DNA from: Mycolicibacterium psychrotolerans
Lineage (GTDB): Bacteria; Actinomycetota; Actinomycetes; Mycobacteriales; Mycobacteriaceae
Assembly (NCBI RefSeq): GCF_010729305.1
Contig: NZ_AP022574.1
Location: forward strand, 3,720,001 to 3,784,000
Length of the DNA stretch: 64,000 nt
Direction: 5' to 3'
Shown here piece after piece: positions 1 to 10,072 of the stretch. The notes under the pieces were generated by a model. The model had not been told where the DNA came from, searched no databases, and worked only from the letters and a program-made list of their open reading frames with translations. The translations under genes were made by a program, and so were the position numbers. Position 1 is the first letter of the stretch, and the number at the start of each line of letters is the position of its first letter.

Positions 1-3000
1 GCGAATGACCCAATGGTCGGGTTGTCCCACAGCATCGTCGCCGAGAGGTCCACCCGAACCAGTTGCTTGGCGTCGCGCAACAGATTCATCGCCATCATCG
101 AATCCATGCCGAGATCGGGAAAGGGCATGTCGAAATCGACTGCAGTGTCCGGCATGCCGAGTTCGCGGGCCAGGATCGCCCGCAGTCGTGTCCGCAGCTG
201 CTCAAGGCGCTCGGAGCCCGACATCACCGACCAGTCGACGAACTCGACCGGTGCAGCGCTGTGATCGTCGACCACGGGTGCCGGCGCCGACTCGGCGGAG
301 GCGTACTTCAAACCCCGGATCTCGACACAGGCCACACCGTCACGGTCTCTCACCGCCAGATCGATCACGAGATCGTCGCCGTCGCCGCCTTCGCGCCGCG
401 TCGCTTCGACGACAAAATTCGCCCCAGACACCGGGTGCCGCCACCACATCCCTTCCACCGCGGCCGGCAGCAGAAGCGTGGGATTGTCGGGGTCGGCGAG
501 GCGGGCGACGTGCACTGCGGCGTCCATCAAGGCTGCCGAGAGGGCTGGGCCCTGCGAGTCGGGCAGCGAGATCTCGGCGCGCAATGCCCCAGCCGCGGCC
601 CCACTCTCGCCGACCGTCCAATCGAACGGTTGGCCCTCCACGCCCCAGGCACGCTGCAACTCGGCGATCGTCGCCGCGTCATAGCGCGATGCCGGCAAGT
701 GACCGACCTCCACCGCGGCCCGGCCGCCCCCGAACTCGGTGACTTGAGCGCTCGCGTGCCGAATCCACCGCTCGACGGGTGTGTCCGGGGACGCACTGGT
801 TGACACGGTGATGCTTGTCCCGTCGGACACCACATGGACGACGCGCCGCTGGCTCGCCACTATCGGGTACTCGAACCGCAACTCGCTCACGGACCCAACG
901 CCCAGCTGTTCGGCCGCGCTGGAAAGCGTCTGCAGCAGAACAGAGATCGGGACAACGTCCACACCGCGCACCCGGTGGTCGTGGGGATAGGGCTTGGACT
1001 GTGGAATCAGTCGCGCCCGCCAGTCGTGATCATGGATCGGGCTGGTGATTCGTTCGCCGAGCACTGTTCCGTAGATCGGATCAGGCAGCCCGTCGAGGTC
1101 TGGCACGTCTGCATCCGGTTCGGCGAGCAGATCGTCGAGTACCCGCACCGATGCGCGCATGCGGTACGCATCGGCCAGCCGTCCCCAGTCCGCGCCGGCG
1201 ACGACATACTGCACGCCGGCATCGGGGCTCAGCACCGTCGACAACATTTTCAGCGCGGCGTCGTTGGGCATCGGTTCCAGGCCCGCCGCCGCCAGCTGTG
1301 GATGAGTGTCCGCCCACGTTTTGAACAAGCCCCAGTCGATGACCGTGGCCGGCAGGCCGAGCGCCCGACGCAGATAGGCAAACGTATCGGCGAAGGCGTT
1401 GCCTGCCGTGTAGTGCGAGACAGCTCGGGAGCCCAGGATGCCGGTGATCGAGGAGAACAACACGAATCGGCGAACCGGTGTGCTCAGCGTGAGCTTGTGC
1501 AACACCGCGACAGCGTCCAACTTCGGACGGAACATCTCATTCAGGTCGCCGTCCGTCATGTCCGTCAGCAGCGCCTCACCGCCTGCCAACGTCGCCAGAT
1601 AGACGCCGTCCAGCGGCGGCAGGTCAGCACCGAAACGCGCGAACAGGGCACCCATCGCCGCCTCGTCAGCGGCGTCGCCAGCAACCTCAACCAGCGTGGT
1701 GCCCGCCGCCGCCAACTCGGCACCCAACTCGCTGAGCTGCGATCCGCGGCGCGACACCGCGACGATCGTCGCCGCACCCATCTGCGCCAGCTGACGAATG
1801 ACGTAGGGTCCGACGTTGCCCGTGGCGCCCAGCACCAGATGGCTGGTACCGGGCTCCAGGCCGGTCAGCGTCGTTGCCGGAGCGGGGGCACGCCGGAGGC
1901 GTGGCACATGCCTGATCCCGCCCCGGTAGACGGCCTGATCGTCGCGGCGTTCGTCACCCTCGCTCGCGTCGGCTTCGGCTACCACGTAACGCGCCACCAG
2001 CTCTGGCGGCACCGCATCATCCACGTCGATGATCACGCCCCAGAACTCCGGGTTCTCGACCGCCAGAGTCCTGACCTGGCCCCACAGCACCGCATGCATC
2101 GGGTTCGCGCGGTCGCCTTCGCGCAGCGGCTGGGCACTGCGTGTTACGACGATCAGCCGGGGAGCGCCGGCGCCGGCCTGCGACAACGCGACGGCAATTC
2201 GGCGCAGGGCCTTGAACAATCGGTAGCCTTCTGCGACGTCGAGGCGGGCCGGAGCGGCCGCCGAAGGAGCGAAGACCAACCAGTCGGCGTCCGTCAGCCC
2301 ATCGCGAAGCGCAGCGGGCTCGGCATCGTCGTCGAGCACGGACGGCGCAAGACTACGGGATTTCGGACCGAGCGAGCGGGCGAGATCGCCGCCGGTCTCG
2401 TCGTCGGCGATCACCAGCCAGCGATCACCGAACCGGTTTGCGGCGGCGGGAAGTTCTCGCACCGGCCACGCGAGCTCGTGGAACCACGGATGGTCGGTGC
2501 CTACTGGTGGTCTGAGGTCTGCGGGGTACACCGCACCGTTGCGGGACTGAGGAGCCGTGGCGCCTGACGCCGTAGCCGGCAAGACATCAGATGCCGGTGT
2601 GATCCAGTGCCGAGTGTGGTGCCACGGCGTGGTCGGGATCGGAATCCAACTCCGTTGTGGGCGCGCGGTTTTCGGGGGTCGTACGGTGTGCGCGGCATTG
2701 AGATTCGTCCGAAAAGTGACGGTGTCATTGGCATCGCGCTGCAGAGTCCCCAGACAGTGATGGTGCCTGTCAGCGAGCGTGTCCTTGATCGCATACGCCA
2801 ACAGCGGGTGTGGACTGATCTCGGCGAAAACGGCGTGGTCGGCGGCGGCACGTTCGACAGCCGCGCCGAAGCGCACCGGGTTGCGCAGGTTGGCGACCCA
2901 ATGGTCGGCATCGAAGACATTCGTGCCGTCAGTCGGGCGCCCGTCCGTGGTCACCAGGATCGGAATCGATGGCGCCTGGGGCTTCAGGCCTGCCAGTTCG

Positions 3001-5315
3001 GCACGCAACTCTGCGAGAATGGGATCGACGATCCAATGGTGCGAGGCCACGTCGACGTCCACCCTGCGCGCCAGCCGCTCCTGAGCGTCGACGACCGCGA
3101 CGACCGCGTCGACCTGTTCCGGAGGACCGGCGATGACCGTCTGCCGGGGCGAGGCGTATACCGCGACGGTCAAACCGTCGTGACCAGAAATCAACTCCTC
3201 AGCGGCCGCGGCGTCGAGTTCAAGCAACGCCATTGCGCCCTGCCCCGACAACCGCTTCATCAGCCGTGAGCGGGTGGCGATGACCTTGAAGCCGTCGGCG
3301 GCGCTCAGCGCTCCTCCGACGACGGCTGCGGTGACCTCTCCCATCGAGTGACCTATCACCGCGTCCGGGATCACGCCGTGCGAACGCCACAATTCGGTCA
3401 GCGCAAGTTGAACACCGACGAGAACCGGCTGTATGCGATCGATTCCGGTGACGGCCTCGCCGGACTCCAGCACATCCCGCAGCGAGAATCCCACCTGTGC
3501 GGTGAACGTGGCATCGAGGTCGTCCACGGCGGCGGCGAACGCAGGCTCCTCGGTGAGCAGACGCCGTCCCATGCCCGCCCATTGCGAGCCCTGACCGGAG
3601 TACAGAAACACGGTGCCCGTTCCGCAGATGCCGTCGTGGGCGGCGACCACGCCCGGGGCCGGATACCCGCCGGCCAGTGCGCGGAGGCCGGCGACAGCAC
3701 TCTTGGTGTCCGGCGCGGCGACGCTCGCGAACTTGTTGTGCTGGGTTCTGCGGTGGTTCAGCGTATGGGCGACCGCCGACAGGGACGCCGACGCACCCTC
3801 CCCTTCCAGCCAATCGGCAAGCCGCGCGGCCGTTGACGCGATGCGCGCGGAGGTCTTGCCGGTGACCACCAGGGTGGTGACCGGTGGCTCAGAGTCGGCC
3901 GGATCAGCGTCCACGTCGGCGACCGGGGCCTGCTCGACGATGACGTGCGCGTTGGTGCCGCTGACGCCGAAAGACGACACAGCGGCGCGCCGCGCCCGGT
4001 CGACAGCTGGCCACTGCGCCGGCTCCGACGCGATACAGAAGCGTTTCGCACCGTCGCTGGCCTGCGGTGTGAGCTGTTTGAAATGCAGCTGCTTCGGGAT
4101 GAACCCGTGGTACACGCTGAGTACGGTCTTGATGAAACCGGTCACGCCGGCCGCGGACTCGAGGTGGCCCAGGTTCGTCTTGACCGAGCCGAGCACCAGC
4201 GGTGCCGAGCCGGCGCGGTCGCCGTAGACCTCGCTGAGCGCGTCAAGTTCAATGGGATCGCCCAGCGCGGTCCCGGTGCCGTGGGCCTCGATGTAGTCGA
4301 CCTCCGAGGGCGACAGCCGGGCCACCTCGAGTGCGCGCCGCATGAGCGCCTGCTGCGCTGGGCCGTTCGGCACCGTCTGACCGCTGCTCGCGCCGTCCTG
4401 GTTGACCGCCGACCCACGAATGACCGCCAGCACCCGGTCTCCGTCGCGCTGGGCATCGGAGAGACGCTTGAGCACGACCACACCGCAACCTTCGCTGCGC
4501 ACGTAACCGTTGGCGTCGGCGTCGAAGGTCTTACACGTTCCGTCCGGTGCGAGCATGCCCCAGCGCGAGCACGCGATGTTGTTCTGCGGAGTCAGGATCA
4601 AGTTGACGCCGGCGGCCAAGGCGTGGTCACTCTCGCGGCGGCGCAGGCTCTGGCAGGCTAGGTGGATGGACACCAGCGACGACGAACACGCGGTGTCGCT
4701 CACCACCGCAGGGCCCCGTACCCCCAGAAAATAAGAGAGCCGGCCCGCGGCGAAGTTCGGTGCGCTGCCGAACGGGATGTACGGGTCGATCTCTTCTGGC
4801 CGCAGCTTCCCGACGAACGATGCGTAGTAATCGCTCGTGGTCATGCCGACGAAGACCGACGTGGCGGAGCCACGCAGGCTGCGGGCGTCGATACCGGCGT
4901 TCTCCAACGCCTCCCAGGCGACCTCCAGAAGAAGTCGCTGCTGTGGATCCATGCCGGCCGCTTCCCGATGCGAGATGGCGAAGAACTCCGCGTCAAACTC
5001 GTCCGGTTGCCACGAAGTGAGAAATCCACCCTCCCGATTGCAGATCGTGCCGGGGACGGTGTGGTCCGGCGAGTAGTACTCGTCGGCGTCCCATCGATCC
5101 TCTGGCACCCGGATGACGCCGCTTCGCCCTTCGGTCAGCAACGTCCAGAACTCGTCTGAATTGTTCACCCCGCCCGGTAGGCGACACCCGATTCCGACCA
5201 CCGCGATGGGCTCGGTCTCGGCCTGCTCCGCCAGAGCGAGACGGGTGGTCAGGTCGTCGATCTTGCGAAGGGCTTCAGTGATGATCGCCCGGCGGTCTGG
5301 CGACTCAGCTGTCAT
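1..5315 (-). CDS. PKS-A: type I modular polyketide synthase, KS-AT-KR-DH-ACP, 3' end cut by window edge
   Basis: About 1,771 residues are visible. An N-terminal helix with coiled-coil character (about 1-30) looks like a docking segment. The KS has DTACSSS with Cys about 210, plus HGTGTALGDP and KTNLGHLE. The AT has GHSMGE with Ser about 657, and VASH about 756-759 at the extender-specificity position. A KR follows, with a GATGNVG cofactor motif and catalytic Ser plus YTAGN (Tyr about 1302). A hotdog dehydratase comes after the KR: HRVRGVDVVP (His about 1447) and DAAVH (Asp about 1598). The ACP shows GMDS (Ser about 1739). DH after KR is unusual, because reducing loops normally run DH-(ER)-KR. 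The ATG lies 2 nt after the PKS-B stop, so translation is probably coupled. The protein probably takes its chain from PKS-B and makes an enoyl product. What follows the ACP lies outside the window, so a further domain or module cannot be excluded. Confidence 0.93.
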   Translation of the reverse strand, partial: MTAESPDRRAIITEALRKIDDLTTRLALAEQAETEPIAVVGIGCRLPGGVNNSDEFWTLLTEGRSGVIRVPEDRWDADEYYSPDHTVPGTICNREGGFLTSWQPDEFDAEFFAISHREAAGMDPQQRLLLEVAWEALENAGIDARSLRGSATSVFVGMTTSDYYASFVGKLRPEEIDPYIPFGSAPNFAAGRLSYFLGVRGPAVVSDTACSSSLVSIHLACQSLRRRESDHALAAGVNLILTPQNNIACSRWGMLAPDGTCKTFDADANGYVRSEGCGVVVLKRLSDAQRDGDRVLAVIRGSAVNQDGASSGQTVPNGPAQQALMRRALEVARLSPSEVDYIEAHGTGTALGDPIELDALSEVYGDRAGSAPLVLGSVKTNLGHLESAAGVTGFIKTVLSVYHGFIPKQLHFKQLTPQASDGAKRFCIASEPAQWPAVDRARRAAVSSFGVSGTNAHVIVEQAPVADVDADPADSEPPVTTLVVTGKTSARIASTAARLADWLEGEGASASLSAVAHTLNHRRTQHNKFASVAAPDTKSAVAGLRALAGGYPAPGVVAAHDGICGTGTVFLYSGQGSQWAGMGRRLLTEEPAFAAAVDDLDATFTAQVGFSLRDVLESGEAVTGIDRIQPVLVGVQLALTELWRSHGVIPDAVIGHSMGEVTAAVVGGALSAADGFKVIATRSRLMKRLSGQGAMALLELDAAAAEELISGHDGLTVAVYASPRQTVIAGPPEQVDAVVAVVDAQERLARRVDVDVASHHWIVDPILAELRAELAGLKPQAPSIPILVTTDGRPTDGTNVFDADHWVANLRNPVRFGAAVERAAADHAVFAEISPHPLLAYAIKDTLADRHHHCLGTLQRDANDTVTFRTNLNAAHTVRPPKTARPQRSWIPIPTTPWHHTRHWITPASDVLPATASGATAPQSRNGAVYPADLRPPVGTDHPWFHELAWPVRELPAAANRFGDRWLVIADDETGGDLARSLGPKSRSLAPSVLDDDAEPAALRDGLTDADWLVFAPSAAAPARLDVAEGYRLFKALRRIAVALSQAGAGAPRLIVVTRSAQPLREGDRANPMHAVLWGQVRTLAVENPEFWGVIIDVDDAVPPELVARYVVAEADASEGDERRDDQAVYRGGIRHVPRLRRAPAPATTLTGLEPGTSHLVLGATGNVGPYVIRQLAQMGAATIVAVSRRGSQLSELGAELAAAGTTLVEVAGDAADEAAMGALFARFGADLPPLDGVYLATLAGGEALLTDMTDGDLNEMFRPKLDAVAVLHKLTLSTPVRRFVLFSSITGILGSRAVSHYTAGNAFADTFAYLRRALGLPATVIDWGLFKTWADTHPQLAAAGLEPMPNDAALKMLSTVLSPDAGVQYVVAGADWGRLADAYRMRASVRVLDDLLAEPDADVPDLDGLPDPIYGTVLGERITSPIHDHDWRARLIPQSKPYPHDHRVRGVDVVPISVLLQTLSSAAEQLGVGSVSELRFEYPIVASQRRVVHVVSDGTSITVSTSASPDTPVERWIRHASAQVTEFGGGRAAVEVGHLPASRYDAATIAELQRAWGVEGQPFDWTVGESGAAAGALRAEISLPDSQGPALSAALMDAAVHVARLADPDNPTLLLPAAVEGMWWRHPVSGANFVVEATRREGGDGDDLVIDLAVRDRDGVACVEIRGLKYASAESAPAPVVDDHSAAPVEFVDWSVMSGSERLEQLRTRLRAILARELGMPDTAVDFDMPFPDLGMDSMMAMNLLRDAKQLVRVDLSATMLWDNPTIGSF

Positions 5316-5317
5316 TT

Positions 5318-8300
5318 TCAATTCAATCTTTCGGAAAGTCTCTGCAATAGTTCTTCCTCGCCCAGATCGTCGTAGGAATCCTCGTTGACTCCCCCGTCGT
5401 CTCCCCCCTCGGAACCGGCGCTGTCGATTATCTCAGGTAACACCGACGCAAAATAATCGGTGAGCGCATCGACAGTCGGATAGTCGAACACCACCGCCGC
5501 AGGAAGCACCTGTCCGAGGGTCTCGCTGAGCGAACGCTGCAGGGTGACACTCATCAGCGAATCCATCCCGAACTGGAAGAAGCCGACCGCCGGGTCCAGC
5601 AGCTGCGGCGAGGTAAGCCCCATCGCGGCGGCGACGTGCGCGGCGACATGGGCTGAGAGCATGTCGCGACGACTATCAGGGTCGGCGTCTGCGAGTTCAC
5701 GGCGAAATGCTGTGGTACTGGCGGCGGAGACCTGTACACCTGCCATAGAGGGCAACAGGTCGTCGAGGATGTGGAGAGCCGTGCGGGTGCGGTACGCAGC
5801 GGCCAGCCGGGCCCAGTCCGCAGCAACGATGGTGGCGCGCACCGGTGCCTGCGCGCTCGTGCACGCCGCCAGCGCCTTGATCGCCACATCATCTTCCATC
5901 GGCTGTAGGCCCGACTCAGCGGTCGTCTGGCGCTCCACCCCGGTTTGAGCGTCGGCCAGCGACTTCCACAGACCCCAGTTGACCGCACTCGCGGGGAGGC
6001 CCGCCGCCCGTCGCTGAAAAGCGAACGCGTCCAGGAAGGTCGTTGTCGCGGCATAGTGCGCCAGCCACCGCGATCCCAAGATTCCGGAGATGGACGAAAA
6101 GAGGATGAACTGTTGCACCGGATGCCGAAGGGAGAGCTTGTGCAGCAGCGATACCGCGTCGATCTTGGGGCCGAACATCGCCGCGACGTCGTCGTCGGTC
6201 ATGTCGGCCAGCGTCACGGGGCTGCCGCCGAAGGCGGCGACGTACACCCCGCTCAGCTGTGGAAGATCCGCGCCGAACCGGTCGAACAGCGGCCGCAGCG
6301 ACGCCTCGTCGGAGGCGTCGGCGGCAACCGTGACCAGCGTCGTGCCGGCGGCCGCCAGCCGCTCGGTGAGGGCGACGAGACGCGACCCGGGATGACGTGA
6401 CACGGCCACGACGGTGCGGGCCCCCATCGCGGCGAGCTGCTCGATCAGAAACGGACCGATGTTTCCGGTGGCGCCGACCACCAGGTGAGCACCCTGGGGG
6501 TCGAGACCATCGCCGCCGGGCAACGGCCCTCCAGGAACGAGTCGCGCCACCCGACGTACCCCTGCGCGGTAGAGAACCTGATCTTCGCCGTCGCCCCCGT
6601 GCGCCTCGGCGAGCACCCACCGTGCGGCAACCTCGACCGGCACGGATTCATCCACGTCGACGATGCCGCCCCAGATCTCTGGGTGCTCCAGAGTGAGCGT
6701 TCGGCCCAGCCCCCACAGCACCGCGTGAGCGGGGTTGGCGCGGTCGCCGGCCTCGATCGGTTGCGCGTTACGCGTAAGCAGGTGCAGCGCCGGCGGCACA
6801 GGACAGGCGGCGGCGGCCGCGGCCAGCCGGCGCCCCGTGTCGAACAGGCCGTAACCGAGGTCGTCCGCTGCTGTCGGGCCTGGCGCGTACACGACATGGC
6901 TGGCCGCGCGCAATGCCTCACCGAGCGCATCTGCGTCAACGCTCTCCGAAGGCAGAATTGTGACAGCGGCGGCGTTGCCGAGGACGCGGGTGAGCTGCGT
7001 ACCCAGCGCCTCGTCACCGAGCACCAGCCAGGATGCGTCGGCGACGTCGTGGACAGCTGAGTCCTGCAGCGGGCGTGCCGGCCACGCCAGCTCGCACAAC
7101 CACTCCGACGGGACGCCCGATGACGCGGTATTCCAGGCGGGCCTGCGCTCGGCCGCGGCTCGGGTGACTGTCACGCCGATCCAATGCGGGCTGTGCTGCC
7201 AGGGCGTGGTCGGCAGCTGAACGTGCGGTTCAGGCGGATGGTCGGTGTGGGGCGGACGGGTGATGTGAGTGGCGTTGAGGCTGGTGCGGAAACTCAACGT
7301 GTCGTCGGTGTCACGAATAAGGGTTGGAAGGATGAGATAACCACCGTCCGGCACTGTGTCAGCGATCGGCTGGCCCATGGTCGGGTGTGGGCTGATCTCG
7401 ATGAAAGTTCCGTGCTCTGCGGCCGCGCCCCCGATGGCTTCGTGGAAGCGCACCGGCTGACGGACATTGGCGACCCAATAATCGGCGTCGAACGCCGGTG
7501 TGACCGTGGGGCCGGTGACTGTGGACACCATCGGGATCGTTGGTATACGAGGGTCGATGTCCGCGAGAGCGGAACGGAGGTCGTCGAGGATGGGGTCCAT
7601 CAGCGCGGTGTGTGACGCCACCTCCATGTTCACTCGGCGCGCGAAGTGGTTCCGGGCGGTCATCTCCGCGATCAGCGCGTCGACCTCATCGGGCAGCCCC
7701 GCGACGACTGTCTGCTTCGGCGACACATAACCAGCAATCTCGATACTGGTCCGTGCGGCGATAGCGTCGGCGCAGGCGTCGGCGTCGAGATTGAGCAGTG
7801 CGACAGCACCCTGTCCGGCCAGGCGTGACATGAGGCGAGATCTGGCGGCGATGACAGTGAGTCCGTCGGAGAGGCTGAGCGCGCCGCACACCACCGCGGC
7901 GGTGACTTCGCCCATGGAGTGACCGATCACGGCGTCCGGGTGCACGCCGTAGGAGCGCCACAGCGCAGTCAGTGCAAGCTGCAGCCCCATCAGTACTGGC
8001 TGCACCTGGGCATCCCCGCTGACAGGCACCCCGCCGGCAATGAAGTCGCGGAGTGAGAAGCCCATATGTTCGACGAAGCTGGGATCGAGATCGCTGACAG
8101 CTTCGGTGAAAGCGGGCTCGTCGATGAGGAGTTGGCGGGCCATACCCGCCCATTGGGAGCCCTGGCCGGAGTACACGAACACAATGCCGCGCTGCACGCG
8201 CTCGGCGGGAAGCACAACGCCGGGTGCGGCGTGGCCCGCTGCCAGCGCACGCAGGCCGGCCACGGCTTGGGCGCGGTCACGGCCACACACAGTGGCAAAC

Positions 8301-10072
8301 TTGGCGTGTTGCGTGCGGTGGTGGTTGAGAGTATGGGCAACCTCGGCCAGGCCGACGTCGGCGCCGTCGGTGGCCATCCACTCGGCGAGTTGGCCGGCGG
8401 TAGTGGCGATGCGGGCGGCGCTCTTCCCCGAGACCACCAAGGTGGTGATGGTGGGATCGGCAGGGCGTCCGAGGCTCGGCGCGGACACAGGAGCTTGTTC
8501 GAGCACGACATGGGCGTTGGTGCCGCCGAAGCCGAAGGAGGACACTCCGGCGCGGCGGGGTCTTCCGGCGGGAGCCCAGCCGGTGTTGTCCGCAACGACC
8601 TGCAGCCGGAGTTTGTCGAACGGGATGTGAGGGTTGGGAGTCTGGTAATCCAGGTTGCCCGGGATGTGCTGGTGGTGAAGCGCCAGCACGGTCTTGGAGA
8701 ATCCCGCGATACCGGCGGCAGCTTCGAGGTGCCCCAAATTGGTCTTGACCGAGCCAATCAAAAGCGGCGCGTCTAGTGAGCGTCCCCGCCCCAGCACAGT
8801 ACCCAGTGCACGAGCTTCGATCGGGTCGCCGAGGAGGGTGCCAGTACCGTGGGCCTCGACGTAGTCAACCTCGCGTGGTTCGATCCCTGCGGCACTGTAG
8901 GCGCTGCGGAGGACCGCCATCTGCGCCCCGGGGTTCGGCGCCATCAGGCCGTTCGAGCGGCCATCCTGGTTGACGGCAGAACCGCGAACGACTGCGAGTA
9001 CCCGATCGCCGTCGCGCAGGGCATCCGAGAGACGTTTGAGCACCGCGACACCGCAACCCTCACCGCGCACGAACCCATCGGCGCGGGCATCGAAGGCATG
9101 ACACCGGCCGGACTTCGACAGCGCATCGGCCTGGTCCAGGCTGCGCGTCACAGCAGGAGCCAGCACGAGGTTCACCCCGGCGGCTAGCGCAAGGCTCGAA
9201 TCCCCCGATCGCAGGCTCTGACAGGCGAGGTGGATCGCCACCAACGACGATGAACACGCCGTGTCCACCGTGACCGAAGGGCCCCGCAGGTCAAAGTAAT
9301 ACGAGACGCGGTTGGAGATGATGCTCAAGGCACTCCCTGTGCCGTACCACGCATCGACGCCTGGAAGGTCCAACGCGCCCATTGCGCCGTAGTCGGTCAC
9401 CGAGGCGCCAGTGAACACACCTGTGGGTGATTCCGCGAGCGAATCCGCGGGAATGCCCGCGTGCTCGAGAGCTTCCTGAATCACTTCGAGCAGCAGGCGC
9501 TGCTGAGGGTCCATGCGGGCGGCTTCCCGCGGCATGATCTCGAAGAACTCCGCGTCGAATTCCGCGACGTCGCTCAGGAAGGAGCCCCAACGGGTCGTGC
9601 CTTCGAGCACAGCTCTTCCTTCCGAAGAACCGTCGTCGAAAGCTTTCCATCGGGCAGCTGGTACCTCGCTGACCGCTGAGCGCCCGTCGAGAAGGAATTC
9701 CCAGAATTCGGCCGGCCCATAGATTTCCCCGGGAAATCGGCACCCCAGCCCTATGACGGCGATGGGCTCGTTCGAGGTTCCACCACGGGCGACCTGCGGT
9801 GTGATGCCCGTCCCGAACGGTTCGACGTCGCCACCCGACAGGAACTTCGCCAACGCGTCGACGGTCGGGTACTGCCAAAACTCGACAGGCGACACAGTTG
9901 ACCCAACGAGTTCGGAAAGTTCGCCGGTCAGGACGACCGCGTCCCGAGATCCGAGTCCGAGGTCGTGCATCGTCGCACCGCCATCAATGCGATCGGCGTT
10001 GCACCCCATGTTGGTGACCAGATAGTCGACCAGCCACCGCCGAATCTCATTCTCGTCGATATCAGAAGTCAT
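5318..10072 (-). CDS. PKS-B: type I polyketide synthase with N-terminal loading ACP (ACP-KS-AT-KR-ACP)
   Basis: 1,584 residues. The N-terminal ACP has GLGSRD (Ser42 as phosphopantetheine site). The KS has DTACSSS (Cys about 273). The AT has GHSMGE (Ser about 719) and a VASH specificity motif. No DH or ER is seen; a KR with GATGNIG follows the AT linker. The last domain is an ACP with GMDS (Ser about 1505), then an acidic tail ending in a short helix (EELLQRLSERLN), plausibly a docking helix for the PKS-A N-terminus. The layout matches PpsA of the phthiocerol pathway, whose N-terminal ACP is loaded by the ligase FadD26. The start codon overlaps the FAAL-1 stop (ATGA), so acyl-AMP delivery by FAAL-1 to Ser42 is the natural inference. 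Oddity: the KR YxxxN motif reads YAATT, so the usual Asn is Thr while Ser and Tyr remain. Confidence 0.95.
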   Translation of the reverse strand: MTSDIDENEIRRWLVDYLVTNMGCNADRIDGGATMHDLGLGSRDAVVLTGELSELVGSTVSPVEFWQYPTVDALAKFLSGGDVEPFGTGITPQVARGGTSNEPIAVIGLGCRFPGEIYGPAEFWEFLLDGRSAVSEVPAARWKAFDDGSSEGRAVLEGTTRWGSFLSDVAEFDAEFFEIMPREAARMDPQQRLLLEVIQEALEHAGIPADSLAESPTGVFTGASVTDYGAMGALDLPGVDAWYGTGSALSIISNRVSYYFDLRGPSVTVDTACSSSLVAIHLACQSLRSGDSSLALAAGVNLVLAPAVTRSLDQADALSKSGRCHAFDARADGFVRGEGCGVAVLKRLSDALRDGDRVLAVVRGSAVNQDGRSNGLMAPNPGAQMAVLRSAYSAAGIEPREVDYVEAHGTGTLLGDPIEARALGTVLGRGRSLDAPLLIGSVKTNLGHLEAAAGIAGFSKTVLALHHQHIPGNLDYQTPNPHIPFDKLRLQVVADNTGWAPAGRPRRAGVSSFGFGGTNAHVVLEQAPVSAPSLGRPADPTITTLVVSGKSAARIATTAGQLAEWMATDGADVGLAEVAHTLNHHRTQHAKFATVCGRDRAQAVAGLRALAAGHAAPGVVLPAERVQRGIVFVYSGQGSQWAGMARQLLIDEPAFTEAVSDLDPSFVEHMGFSLRDFIAGGVPVSGDAQVQPVLMGLQLALTALWRSYGVHPDAVIGHSMGEVTAAVVCGALSLSDGLTVIAARSRLMSRLAGQGAVALLNLDADACADAIAARTSIEIAGYVSPKQTVVAGLPDEVDALIAEMTARNHFARRVNMEVASHTALMDPILDDLRSALADIDPRIPTIPMVSTVTGPTVTPAFDADYWVANVRQPVRFHEAIGGAAAEHGTFIEISPHPTMGQPIADTVPDGGYLILPTLIRDTDDTLSFRTSLNATHITRPPHTDHPPEPHVQLPTTPWQHSPHWIGVTVTRAAAERRPAWNTASSGVPSEWLCELAWPARPLQDSAVHDVADASWLVLGDEALGTQLTRVLGNAAAVTILPSESVDADALGEALRAASHVVYAPGPTAADDLGYGLFDTGRRLAAAAAACPVPPALHLLTRNAQPIEAGDRANPAHAVLWGLGRTLTLEHPEIWGGIVDVDESVPVEVAARWVLAEAHGGDGEDQVLYRAGVRRVARLVPGGPLPGGDGLDPQGAHLVVGATGNIGPFLIEQLAAMGARTVVAVSRHPGSRLVALTERLAAAGTTLVTVAADASDEASLRPLFDRFGADLPQLSGVYVAAFGGSPVTLADMTDDDVAAMFGPKIDAVSLLHKLSLRHPVQQFILFSSISGILGSRWLAHYAATTTFLDAFAFQRRAAGLPASAVNWGLWKSLADAQTGVERQTTAESGLQPMEDDVAIKALAACTSAQAPVRATIVAADWARLAAAYRTRTALHILDDLLPSMAGVQVSAASTTAFRRELADADPDSRRDMLSAHVAAHVAAAMGLTSPQLLDPAVGFFQFGMDSLMSVTLQRSLSETLGQVLPAAVVFDYPTVDALTDYFASVLPEIIDSAGSEGGDDGGVNEDSYDDLGEEELLQRLSERLN

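Noticed and set aside
834..2567. 577-codon open frame on the plus strand inside PKS-A
   Set aside because: Antisense to intact KR and DH domains, with no motif of its own.
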